DNA of 34,477 bases from Chloroflexales bacterium. GTDB taxonomy: Bacteria; Chloroflexota; Chloroflexia; Chloroflexales; Chloroflexaceae. A model generated the notes under the pieces. The model saw only the letters and a list, made by a program, of their open reading frames with translations, did no database searches and was not told the DNA's origin. Of this stretch, positions 1-7,517 are shown piece by piece. The stretch's first letter is position 1. Each line of letters opens with the position of its first letter. A program made the translations under genes and the position numbers. The stretch is taken from contig JAKSDJ010000034.1 in assembly GCA_022360155.1 (NCBI GenBank), positions 1 to 34,477 on the forward strand, in the 5' to 3' direction.

Positions 1-247
1 CGGTTCGGACGCGCCGGGGCGCATACCTTCCGGCGTGGCGCTCGCGCGGGAGCAGGTTTGAGGCCAACAAGCAGAGGCGACGAGTTGCGGAGACGAAAAG
101 GCGATGATGCCACACAGACGGCCATGCGCTGCCAACGGTCCTGGCTCTGTTTGCACCGATGCACCTATCGCAGCGGCAGCCTGGGATACCGGCCATGCGC
201 AATCCGACCACGCCCCTTCCCCCGCGTGCGGGGGACCAAGGGGGGAC

Positions 248-290
248 TGCGGAGGGGTTAAGGGGAACCGTCAGGGTTCCCTTGCGGGGA
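248..290 (+). repeat. Hairpin repeat, copy 1
   Basis: This copy begins TGCGGAGGGG, then has a hairpin at 261-283 with arms GGGAACC and GGTTCCC around a GTCAG loop, and ends GCGGGGA. The same layout recurs at 770-810 with a GTTAG loop. Two copies sharing both flanks and stem argue for a dispersed intergenic repeat rather than chance. The lack of a T-run makes a simple terminator less likely. Confidence 0.6.
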
Positions 291-769
291 GGCTGAGGGG
301 CGGAGCCCCTCGGAGTTGCGAGATACTGCATATCGGGGCGGTGTGATACGACGCGGCACGTGCGGACGAACGAAGCGTCAGGGCGCCTCATCCTGTCACT
401 GCCGCACCGCCTCAAGGCGGCACTACGTTGAACGATACCGGCGGCGTTTCAGCCCCGGCCCGTGGCATCCTAACGGCATGGCGGGGCTGCGGGCCCCGCA
501 CCCGCGGACGGGGACCGCCCCGTCACCCAGCCCAGGGCGCTGCGCCCGCCAGGCCACCCGCATGTTGTGCCAGGAGCGGTGCGGACGCTCCGTGACACAT
601 GCCTCCGCACGCTGCGCGGGTGCAGATATCACCAGCTGCAAGATTGCTGCGGACGCGGACGCCCGAATCAACGGCCAGGCGTTGCCCGTCGCCCGTTCTC
701 GCTTGTGCCCATCCAGCCCTCGCAACGGAGGCATGCGCTGCAGCCGCACGACCTGCCGACCAGGTCACC

Positions 770-810
770 TGCGGAGGGGTCTGGGGAACCGTTAGGGTTC
801 CCCAGCGGGA
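770..810 (+). repeat. Hairpin repeat, copy 2
   Basis: This is the second copy of the repeat at 248-290. It has a perfect 10-bp stem (781-790 with 796-805) around the loop GTTAG, flanked by TGCGGAGGGG and GCGGGA. Stem differences between copies partly compensate: CTGGGG pairs CCCCAG here where copy 1 has AAGGGG with CCCTT. This suggests the folded form matters, or that both derive from one mobile or slippage-prone parent. Confidence 0.6.
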
Positions 811-910
811 TACTGTTATTATAAGGTTGAAACGCATTATCGATATCATGCATGACGTGCTATCCCGGCGCACGGGCAGCAACGGCCGAGCAGCGGGTGG
901 TTGTGCGCGG

Positions 911-1302
911 TCAATCCGCCGGCCAGGTCACCAGACGAACCAGATGAATGGCCACTGCCAGAGGAGTGTTGCTATATTTGAAATGCCACTGGACGAGTGC
1001 TCCACCCATACTATGCCCCAAGACCACTGGTGGATATGCCAATCGATGAATCTCAGCAGCGAGAAATTGATAATAGTACTGGAGGGTGCAGCAGCGTAGT
1101 GGACGTTGCACGGGCGATTGTCCATGGCCGGGTAAGCTGTACGCATGCGTTTCCCATCCATAGCTGGCTAGGAGTTCCTGCCAGGCGCGCCAACATACAT
1201 GCCATGCTGAAACAAGAGGGGTTTACAATAATATGGTCTATGCGGCCGCATAATGATCCATTCAATGCGGTCAACGATCGAATGTTCAACCGCAAAACTC
1301 AT
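911..1302 (-). pseudogene. Alpha/beta-hydrolase pseudogene (frameshifted, truncated)
   Basis: Two overlapping minus-strand frames together spell one alpha/beta-hydrolase. The first starts at ATG 1302 with an AAGGA ribosome site 8 nt upstream and reads to PLLFQHGM, which is the oxyanion-hole HG strand. It then hits a stop. The second picks up from about 1222 with LVSAWHVCWRAWQELLASYG, then SLPGHGQSP and the nucleophile elbow VVLGHSMGG, and stops at 911. The frames cross near 1193-1210, inside a repeated GGCATG word, so a slippage deletion is the likely cause. The protein ends about 23 residues after the elbow, so the region that should carry the catalytic Asp and His is missing. The intact start and ribosome site suggest recent decay. 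A sequencing error could explain the frameshift but not the missing C-terminal half. Confidence 0.75.
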
Positions 1303-1665
1303 GGCTATTCCTTCTTGTTGATCCTATAGCATGCAATCCCTAAGCTTATCTATGCTAATGCTCCGCCGCAGTTGGCGATGCTTGTTTCATTTACAGAACT
1401 TACGCGGTTGCTTTCCCGCACATTGTGGAGTCACGCACGAAACCGCACATGATGCGTTGGGTCGCCGGTGGTCGCGTGGCTCCAACAATCATCGGGTATC
1501 GGGGGCGTGGCTGCAAGCCGCGCCTACAGAAACGAAAATACGGCGACATCGAGGGCTGACTCCGAACTCGTCAATCTCCGGTGATTGCCATGTCGAACAT
1601 GGTTCCATCCAATGTGTTCCCCAAGCGTCAAGGACGTGGGTAGGGACCGCGCTTCCCCGCGGGGC
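1303..1665. other. Spacer with a dispersed repeat copy
   Basis: I see no supported gene. On the minus strand, 1505-1530 carries a 26-nt word (TCTGTAGGCGCGG followed by a GCTTGCAGCC core) that recurs with two differences at 14047-14072 on the plus strand. The rest is the upstream region of the broken hydrolase and the 3' flank of the acetyltransferase ending at 1666. A CCCCGCGGGG palindrome sits just past that stop. Confidence 0.5.
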
Positions 1666-2217
1666 CTAGTCCTCTGGGAACGCGCCAGGCCACGGCCCTG
1701 GTGATCTCTCTGGGAGATCCTGCTCTGTATGCACGATGTCGAACACACGAAAGCCTCGTGCTTGGTAGCCGAGCAGGGCGTTAGGATGATCAAGCGAACA
1801 GGTATGAACCCAAACCCTGCGCGCGCCAATCGCCCAGGCGCGCTCGACGGTCGCTGTGAGGAGCGCCGCGCCTAACCCCTGGCCGATGAATTGGGGCAGG
1901 AGACCAAAGTACGCGATTTCGACGTTCCCGTCTGCCTGTGTTTCTAGCTCGAAGTAGCCGGCTGGCGTCCCTGAGACATAGGCCGCCCATGTCTCAACAC
2001 CCTCCCGTTCAAGATAGCTTTGCCACTGCGCGTAGGACCATCCAAGGCGATCAAGCCAATACCAATCGCCGCCCACAGCGGCGTAGAGGAACCGATTAAG
2101 AGGGGGACAGGGCAACTCCACTTGAGCTAGGGAAAAAGCGATGTGCGGCTTGCGCGCTGGCACAAGCTGCGATGGATGCGTCATCTCGAGATGATACGTA
2201 ACGATTTGCTTCCACAT
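1666..2217 (-). CDS. GNAT-family N-acetyltransferase
   Basis: This 183-residue protein has the GNAT fold signature. A beta-strand pair (TWAAYVSGTPAGYFEL, EIAYFGLLP) leads into the acetyl-CoA pyrophosphate loop QFIGQGLGAAL, then a helix and the strand RRVWVHTC, with the typical late element NALLGYQARGFRVF. The family transfers acetyl groups from acetyl-CoA to an amine; the substrate cannot be read from sequence. The chosen ATG has a GCAGG-like site about 10 nt upstream. An internal Met at residue 12 is the alternative but lacks a ribosome site. It lies 204 bp downstream of a second, different GNAT gene on the same strand, and the spacer between them holds nothing I recognise. Confidence 0.85.
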   Translation of the reverse strand: MWKQIVTYHLEMTHPSQLVPARKPHIAFSLAQVELPCPPLNRFLYAAVGGDWYWLDRLGWSYAQWQSYLEREGVETWAAYVSGTPAGYFELETQADGNVEIAYFGLLPQFIGQGLGAALLTATVERAWAIGARRVWVHTCSLDHPNALLGYQARGFRVFDIVHTEQDLPERSPGPWPGAFPED

Positions 2218-2421
2218 GCGTAAAGCCTGCTTTGGTCTTTCCTTATCTCGGCCATGCCCTGCTATCGGATAAGGATTTACGTTTGTCCAGGGGAGGACAC
2301 CTCTGGTTTTTTCCTAAAGCGCTAGGTGTCCAACGTCGGCGATCAGCTGCGCCGGAAAGCGGCGCATAAATTGCGGAAGCAATTTGTGTGACGCTTTTTG
2401 GTGTCATCTGCATCGCTCTTG

Positions 2422-2952
2422 TTAGGCCGCAGCCGGCCGTGGGATCTGAAAGACATCGCGCTCGAGACCATCCGGAAAGCATTGTCGCTCAACAACGTAG
2501 CCTCCAAGGCTTAGCACAAGCGCGCGCGCAGCCGTGTTTTCATCGTTCATATACGTTCGAACCTCCGGCCATCCGAAGACCGAGTACGCATGATTGATTG
2601 CTGCGACGGATGCCTCCTTGGCGAAGCCCTGGCCACGTACCTCTGGCGCCATCCACCAGGTCAATTCACGTGGCCAGCCTTTACCTTGCCAGAAGCCGCA
2701 GGTTCCTACGATGTCTCCTTCGATTCTGCGCTCTACTGCCCATACGCCAAAGCCTTGGAGGCGCCAAGACCCCAAATCGGCTGCGAGGCGAGTCCAAGCG
2801 GCGCCGCTGCTAATGGGGCCTCCGTAAGCTGCAGAGGCTACAGGATCTGTGTAGAAACGTTGGTACGCGGAATCGCATTTGATGCTAGGAGGTATGAGGC
2901 GTAAGCGCTTTGTTTCCAGTGTCGGGATCTGCATTGAGGTTGGGGGCTCCAT
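2422..2952 (-). CDS. GNAT acetyltransferase, RimJ/RimL type
   Basis: This 176-residue protein opens with LETKRLRLIPPS, the usual start of RimJ/RimL-like GNAT enzymes. It has the acetyl-CoA loop VRGQGFAKEA near residue 107 and ends with the strand GGYVVERQ. Relatives acetylate protein N-termini, ribosomal proteins or small amines; the target here is unknown. The start ATG follows an AGGT site. It is only distantly like the GNAT protein encoded just downstream, so the pair is not an obvious tandem duplication. Confidence 0.87.
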   Translation of the reverse strand: MEPPTSMQIPTLETKRLRLIPPSIKCDSAYQRFYTDPVASAAYGGPISSGAAWTRLAADLGSWRLQGFGVWAVERRIEGDIVGTCGFWQGKGWPRELTWWMAPEVRGQGFAKEASVAAINHAYSVFGWPEVRTYMNDENTAARALVLSLGGYVVERQCFPDGLERDVFQIPRPAAA

Positions 2953-3076
2953 GGTGAGACCTAACGAGTGAATCTACGGCGATTGGTGGCGGATATTCGG
3001 CCTTCTCGCCTCGTCTTCCCGCCTCCTCTACTCATACTGTCTTCGCCTTCTGTCCTCGCCTACTCATCTCATCCCA

Positions 3077-3463
3077 TCATTCCAATAACCAGTGCTCGGG
3101 CAGCAGCTCGCGCAGGGTAACCACTTGGTTCTTGCCAATAATGACCCGGCAATCAAGATTCCGAACATCAATCTGCGCCATCGTCTCCCGGCAGCGACCG
3201 CATGGCGGTACAATCCGTCGCCAGGAGACGGCGACAACAGCTGCAATCTGCGTCTCACGGCGCTTCAACATTTCGGCGATCGCGGCGACTTCGGCGCAGA
3301 AGCCGAGACCACACGCCAGGTCGATGCAGATCCCGGTGTAGATGTTTCCCTGCGTGGTACGAAGAGCTGCCGCGACTGCACCGGCAGAGAATTCTTCCGA
3401 CAACGAAAACTTGCCGCATTCGGCTTGAGCCGCCGTGATCAGCGATACCAGGGGTTCATCCAT
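3077..3463 (-). CDS. Cytidine/blasticidin-S deaminase-family protein
   Basis: This 128-residue protein carries the zinc deaminase signature: CAE at residues 56-58 (zinc Cys and catalytic Glu) and PCGRC at 87-91, the PCxxC zinc pair. Length fits the small tetrameric cytidine deaminases. A Cys rather than His as first zinc ligand is normal for that group and for blasticidin-S deaminases. The enzyme should hydrolyse an amino group from a cytosine-like ring. ATG at 3463 was chosen because GAAAGG lies upstream; an in-frame GTG at 3478 would add five residues. It follows bchD on the same strand after 149 bp, with no sign that it belongs to pigment synthesis. Confidence 0.85.
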   Translation of the reverse strand: MDEPLVSLITAAQAECGKFSLSEEFSAGAVAAALRTTQGNIYTGICIDLACGLGFCAEVAAIAEMLKRRETQIAAVVAVSWRRIVPPCGRCRETMAQIDVRNLDCRVIIGKNQVVTLRELLPEHWLLE

Positions 3464-3612
3464 AGCTGGCCCTTTCACTTAGGACAAAGTCCTGCGAGAG
3501 CATACAGATGATGTATATGTACGCAGATTGCCGTGGAGTTTGCCGATCGATATCAATCTACGACTGCTCTGCGGCGCAATTTCCGTTTTGATGTGGTTTC
3601 GCCCTTGGGTTG

Positions 3613-5643
3613 TTACTCCTCAGCGCTGGCATCGAGCACCGCCTGGGCAATTTGATCGCTGCGCCCTTGCGGCAGATAGACGTAGCGCCCGCCGAGCCAG
3701 GTCGCCAATTGCTGCGCCTCGCCGCGTGAGACGAAGCTGCGTTGCGTATCGATCACCACAGCGCCGATCCCGGCTATGCGCAACTTCCCAGCCAACCGCT
3801 GCACCTCTTCACGCGCCAAATCGAGGCGCTGCTGTTTGCCCAGGGTTGGGTCGGGTTGCAACGGCACATTAGGCCGCCCATCGGTGATCAGCACCAGGGT
3901 TGTGCGATGAATACCCCGGCTGCGCGCCTGTTCGGCTAGTTGGTAGGCGGATAGCAACGCCGCCGCCAGGGGTGTGCCGCCGCCGGTGGGCAATACATCG
4001 AGGGCGCGTTTGGCCAGTTCGACGCTCTGTGAGGGTGGGAGCAGCAACTCGGCGCTCTCGCCGCGAAAGGCCAGCAGCGCCACCTGGTCGCGGTGAACAT
4101 ACGCCTGTTGCAGCAGCGCGTTGACTGCCCCCTTGGCTTGGCGCATCCGATGCAGCGCCATCGAGCCGCTGGCATCGACCAGGAAGCAGAAGAGCGTTCC
4201 CGCTTTGCTGCGGAAGCGCTTGATATGCAAATCGTCAGCGCGTAGCCTGATCCGCGGTGCGTCTTGCGCGTTGGAGGATGGGTGCGCGCCATTTGTGTGA
4301 TTAGCCTTCGGGCGTTGCGGCGCGTTTGTTGTAGGCGGCGGCTCGTCCTTTGCCCGTAACTGTTGCCACGGCGCTGCAGCGCGCAGAGTGGCGATCACGT
4401 CGAGGCGACCATCGCCAGGCAGGCCAGGGACCGAGCGGATGTGGCGACCCCGTTTCCCGCTTGTGGACCCGCGCGAACCGCTTCGCCCGTGTCGCCTGAT
4501 GGTGAACGGCGTTTCCAGCACATCAGGGGGAACATCGGTCTCCATCGCCGCGAGTACCAGGTCTTCGATGGTCAGCGAATCCTCGGACGGATCGGGCGGT
4601 GTCTCCTCCTCATCGTCCTGCTGGTTGTCCTGCTCTGTGGGCGGTGGTTCGGGCGGTTCGGGCGGTTCGGGCGGCGGCGGTTCATCCGCTTCGAACTGCG
4701 GGATACGTGTGGCGCGGGGCAAGAGCACGAAGCGGATCGCCCGCTCCAGATCCTCGTCGGTGACTTCGTCGCGCCCGGCGAGCGCCGCCGAGGCCAGCGC
4801 CGCACGCGTGGCGAAGATATCGGCGCGTTGTCCCTCGACGCCAAGCGCCAGGGCTGATCCGACGATCTGTTCGATCTGTTCGTCGCTGATGATCACTGTG
4901 GGGAGCGTTTCACGAGCCGCCAAGATCATCGCCCGGAGGAGATCTTCCTCCTCTTCCCACTCGTCAAGCAGGCTCGGGGGCGTGGATTGGGTGTTCGCAT
5001 CACGCCGCTGACTTGGTGTGTGCAGCCCATGAGCCAAATTGCGCCGGACAACTTCGGCGCGGGCGGGGGCCGGCGCCTGAGCTATCGGCGCAACGATCAG
5101 GCCGATCCGGTCGAGCAAGTGGCGGCGCGGCGGCCCTTCTGCGGGGTCGTAGGTCGCCAGCAACGCAAAACGCGCTGGCTCAGCGACACTGAGACCATCG
5201 CGTTCGACCCGCACAATGCCGGTGTCGAGTGCGCCGAGTAGATGATTGATGGTGCTGTCTTCGAGGAGATTGACGCCGTCGGCATAGAGCAAGCCGCCGT
5301 GGGCGCGGGCCAGCAATCCGCTACGGTGCGTGCGCCGACCGGTCGCCAGGGTCGCTTCGAGGTCGAGCCCGCCTAGAATCCGGTCCTCGGTCACCCCGAC
5401 GGGCATTTCAACAAAAGGCGATTCGAGCTGCGCAAGGTGCGGATGCTGCCCGGCGCCCTCCAATTGCCAATCTTGTATCTCTAGCAAGCGAGCAAAGCTG
5501 CGCATCAAGGTACTTTTGCCGGTACCGACGCCAGCAGCCAGAATAACCCCGCCCAGTTGCGGGTCGACGGCCAGGAGCAACAAAGCCTGTCGGGCTGTGT
5601 CGAGGCCGACCAGGGCGGGAAAAGGGAGCGTTGGTGTTTTCAT
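3613..5643 (-). CDS. bchD: Magnesium chelatase subunit D (BchD)
   Basis: This 676-residue protein is the D subunit of Mg-chelatase, which with BchI forms the ATP-driven motor inserting Mg2+ into protoporphyrin IX on BchH. Residues 1-310 form a BchI-like AAA+ domain with Walker A GVGTGKST (38-45). The Walker B site reads ADGVNLLED, so the catalytic Glu of BchI (DE) is Gly123 here. A Pro/Glu-rich linker covers about 318-356. A von Willebrand A domain follows, with the MIDAS motif DASGS (490-494), Thr557 and Asp588. This fits BchD as a non-hydrolysing partner that bridges through its metal site. The ATG lies 4 bp after the bchI stop, so the two are almost certainly translationally coupled. The next gene downstream is unrelated. 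Confidence 0.96.
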   Translation of the reverse strand: MKTPTLPFPALVGLDTARQALLLLAVDPQLGGVILAAGVGTGKSTLMRSFARLLEIQDWQLEGAGQHPHLAQLESPFVEMPVGVTEDRILGGLDLEATLATGRRTHRSGLLARAHGGLLYADGVNLLEDSTINHLLGALDTGIVRVERDGLSVAEPARFALLATYDPAEGPPRRHLLDRIGLIVAPIAQAPAPARAEVVRRNLAHGLHTPSQRRDANTQSTPPSLLDEWEEEEDLLRAMILAARETLPTVIISDEQIEQIVGSALALGVEGQRADIFATRAALASAALAGRDEVTDEDLERAIRFVLLPRATRIPQFEADEPPPPEPPEPPEPPPTEQDNQQDDEEETPPDPSEDSLTIEDLVLAAMETDVPPDVLETPFTIRRHGRSGSRGSTSGKRGRHIRSVPGLPGDGRLDVIATLRAAAPWQQLRAKDEPPPTTNAPQRPKANHTNGAHPSSNAQDAPRIRLRADDLHIKRFRSKAGTLFCFLVDASGSMALHRMRQAKGAVNALLQQAYVHRDQVALLAFRGESAELLLPPSQSVELAKRALDVLPTGGGTPLAAALLSAYQLAEQARSRGIHRTTLVLITDGRPNVPLQPDPTLGKQQRLDLAREEVQRLAGKLRIAGIGAVVIDTQRSFVSRGEAQQLATWLGGRYVYLPQGRSDQIAQAVLDASAEE

Positions 5644-5647
5644 AACT

Positions 5648-6733
5648 TTATGACATACTCAAAACCTCGGCCACCGCCCGTTCGATCTTCGCCTCGTCGT
5701 CCTGGGTTTCCAGCGGATCTTTACGCAGGCGGTGACGGAGCGCCAGCGTTGCGATGCGGCGCACATCGTCATTGCTCACTTCGTTGTGGCCTTCGAGCGC
5801 AGCAAGCGCTGTGGCAGCACGGCTGATCGTCAGCTCGCCGCGATGGCCGTCAACCGCGAGTTTGACGCACAACTCGGCGATCTTGTAGAGCACCGGGTCG
5901 GGCAGCGTCACGTTGGGCAGCCGCTTTTGCGCCTGTTTGATCTTGCGCTGCAAGCGGGTTTGCTCTTTCTCCCACGCTGCGGCGAATGCATGCGGATCGT
6001 CGTCGTAGGCGCGGCGCCGCTTGACGATCTCGACCCGCTCGGCCACGTCGGTGATGGTGGTGATTCGCGCGTGCAGGCCAAAACGATCGAGGAGTTGGGG
6101 GCGCAGGTCGCCCTCTTCGGGGTTGCCGCTACCGACCAGCACAAAACGCGCTGGGTGACGAATGCTGATCCCTTCACGCTCGACGACATTGACCCCGCTG
6201 GCGGCGACATCAAGCAGTACATCGACCAGGTGGTCTTCGAGCAGGTTGACCTCGTCGATATAGAGAAAGCCGCGGTTGGCGCGGGCCAGCAAGCCCGGCG
6301 CAAAGGCCTGAATGCCCTGAGTGAGCGCTCGCTCGATGTCGAGCGTGCCACAGACGCGGTCCTCGGTCGCCCCCAATGGCAGATCGACGACCGGCACCGC
6401 CGTTGTTATTGACTTGGGGCGGGTGCGGCTCGTCCCATTGCAGCGTTCGCATAGCCTGGCGGGTTGCTCAGGCGCACAGGCGTAGGGACAGCCCGAGATG
6501 GCTTTGATGGAAGGCAAAGTTGCGGCTAGGGCGCGTACGGCGGTAGACTTGGCCGTACCACGGTGCCCCATGACCATGACGCCGCCAATCGTGGGTGATA
6601 CCACACAGAGGAGCAGCGCAAGTTTCAGTTCAGCTTGTCCAACAATTGCAGTAAACGGGTAGGGTGGGGAGGCAGTCGTTTCTCGTCCATTGGAGGGCGC
6701 TGTGGTGGGCGCATTGAGTTGTTGTGTAGCCAT
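5648..6733 (-). CDS. bchI: Magnesium chelatase ATPase subunit I (BchI)
   Basis: This 361-residue AAA+ ATPase powers Mg2+ insertion into protoporphyrin IX. Visible motifs are Walker A GHRGTAKST (56-64), Walker B FLYIDEVNLL (Asp160-Glu161), VDLPLGATEDRV between them, and sensor 1 GSGNPEEG near 201. Between the AAA+ strands it has four cysteines (Cys82, Cys86, Cys95, Cys98), spaced like a small metal or redox site. The start is uncertain. ATG at 6733 gives the usual length but has no clear ribosome site; an ATG at 6754 and a GTG at 6802 lie in frame upstream, but those extra residues fall in a repetitive spacer and look non-coding. It follows the small membrane gene by 104 bp and is coupled to bchD. 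Confidence 0.95.
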   Translation of the reverse strand: MATQQLNAPTTAPSNGRETTASPPYPFTAIVGQAELKLALLLCVVSPTIGGVMVMGHRGTAKSTAVRALAATLPSIKAISGCPYACAPEQPARLCERCNGTSRTRPKSITTAVPVVDLPLGATEDRVCGTLDIERALTQGIQAFAPGLLARANRGFLYIDEVNLLEDHLVDVLLDVAASGVNVVEREGISIRHPARFVLVGSGNPEEGDLRPQLLDRFGLHARITTITDVAERVEIVKRRRAYDDDPHAFAAAWEKEQTRLQRKIKQAQKRLPNVTLPDPVLYKIAELCVKLAVDGHRGELTISRAATALAALEGHNEVSNDDVRRIATLALRHRLRKDPLETQDDEAKIERAVAEVLSMS

Positions 6734-6754
6734 AATCAGTGATGTATGATCCAT

Positions 6755-6830
6755 GACACGTGATACGCGAGGAGTGCTCACGCGACACGCAACACGGATC
6801 ACGCATCACGTATCACGCGCCATACAGGTG
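6755..6830. repeat. Short-period ATCACG word repeat
   Basis: The spacer between the small membrane gene and bchI is built from imperfect copies of cacg and atcacg words (gatcacgcatcacgtatcacgcg and similar). It has no ribosome site for bchI and overlaps the doubtful upstream starts of that gene. Comparable word arrays lie in other spacers of the window. Confidence 0.5.
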
Positions 6831-6837
6831 ATTCGCC

Positions 6838-7038
6838 CTAGCGCCAGCGTCCAGCAGCGGTGTCACGCGGCTCTGCACCGACGGTAGGTTTGCGACCACT
6901 GCGCAACCGGCGGGCAAACGCGGTAATATTGGTGAAGTAGAAGCTGACAACTAGGCCGACGACAGTAATAATCAACGATGCCCAACAAACGAGCAGCGGA
7001 GTGAGCGGGCCGATCATCTCGGTGAAATTGCCAGTCAT
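6838..7038 (-). CDS. Small single-helix membrane protein of unknown function
   Basis: I do not recognise this 66-residue protein. It has a short acidic N-terminus, one hydrophobic helix from about residue 12 to 35 (LTPLLVCWASLIITVVGLVV), and a basic tail with RRLRSGRK. This predicts one membrane span with the tail in the cytoplasm. ATG 7038 is well supported: GAGAGGAG sits 8-9 nt upstream, better than the in-frame start 18 nt earlier. It has its own promoter and a long leader, and is followed on the same strand by bchI and bchD, so it heads that unit. The helix has no His, so it is not an ordinary antenna polypeptide. Small one-helix subunits occur in reaction centre-antenna complexes of filamentous phototrophs; a similar role is possible but only a guess from position. 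Confidence 0.75.
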   Translation of the reverse strand: MTGNFTEMIGPLTPLLVCWASLIITVVGLVVSFYFTNITAFARRLRSGRKPTVGAEPRDTAAGRWR

Positions 7039-7307
7039 AGGATATTCTCCTCTCAACGCTTTCGCTCTTCTAGCGCGAAAAACGGTACAATCAACTCGTA
7101 CTTTTTGGTGGATCGATGTAGCTGGTCTTTACTAATTTTACCATAGACCGTAGATGATCACACGGGATTGCCGCCAGTATCTTGATTGTGTTGGGAAGAT
7201 CGTTTATCGGCGGCGACAACCAAGATCACCCCCTCGCGCTCTAGAGCGCCGGAGAGTGGGACCGCAGGCTACCGCACGTTTATTTGCTCACGAACATGTC
7301 ATGCTCC
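7039..7307 (-). promoter_or_regulatory. Long structured 5' leader of the bchI-bchD unit
   Basis: From the promoter at 7308-7336 to the start at 7038 the transcript would carry about 260 nt of leader. It contains a 14-bp perfect palindrome GCGCTCTAGAGCGC (7236-7249). It also has two complementary 6-nt pairs that interleave: ATCTTG (7221-7226) with CAAGAT (7179-7184), and GCCGCC (7209-7214) with GGCGGC (7170-7175). They can form either a pseudoknot or two mutually exclusive hairpins. No known riboswitch class is recognised, so control by the leader is an inference. Confidence 0.4.
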
Positions 7308-7336
7308 CTTATACTACATGTTTGTCTTATAGTCAA
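7308..7336 (-). promoter_or_regulatory. Sigma-70-type promoter for the small membrane gene, bchI and bchD
   Basis: On the minus strand the -35 box TTGACT (7331-7336) is separated by exactly 17 nt from the -10 box TATAAG (7308-7313). Each matches its consensus at 5 of 6 positions. It points at the small membrane gene and the coupled bchI-bchD pair, and lies downstream of bchX, so it would let the chelatase genes be transcribed apart from bchF-bchC-bchX. A second TTGACT lies 24 bases farther upstream. Transcription would begin near 7301. Confidence 0.6.
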
Positions 7337-7383
7337 ACGAACTTCGACGACTTGAGTCAAAGCAACAGTGCAGAGATAGCACA

Positions 7384-7409
7384 ACTACCCCGCATAGCTG
7401 TGGGGTAGT
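7384..7409. terminator. Inverted repeat downstream of bchX
   Basis: Arms ACTACCCC (7384-7391) and GGGGTAGT (7402-7409) pair perfectly around a 10-nt loop, and part of the loop can extend the stem. It lies about 110 bp past the bchX stop and about 50 bp upstream of the next promoter, so a terminator for bchF-bchC-bchX would fit. No T-run follows on either strand, so it could instead be a protein-binding palindrome. Confidence 0.35.
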
Positions 7410-7517
7410 CGTCTCAACTTCGTTCCGGTGCAAACTTCAGACAACGGAAAGCTTTTACATAATTACCTGCTATATTTTTTCATACAGCGTAAGTGTGTCG
7501 CCCGCCTTGGCGCCTCT

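Larger units (their letters stand above)
1..910. other. GC-rich spacer without a supported gene
   Basis: No reading frame here has a convincing start, ribosome site or recognisable protein. The stretch is GC-rich and full of short inverted repeats. One is a C5/G5 hairpin around 226-243. Two longer ones are the related repeat copies listed separately. The word ccaggtcacc occurs twice, near 760 and 923. It reads as repeat-laden intergenic DNA lying downstream of the broken hydrolase gene on the minus strand. Confidence 0.6.

Noticed and set aside
423-882. Several 80-160-codon frames on both strands in the GC-rich left end
   Set aside because: They overlap each other, are rich in Arg, Pro, Ala and Cys as expected from translated GC-rich spacer, and lack ribosome sites and recognisable motifs.
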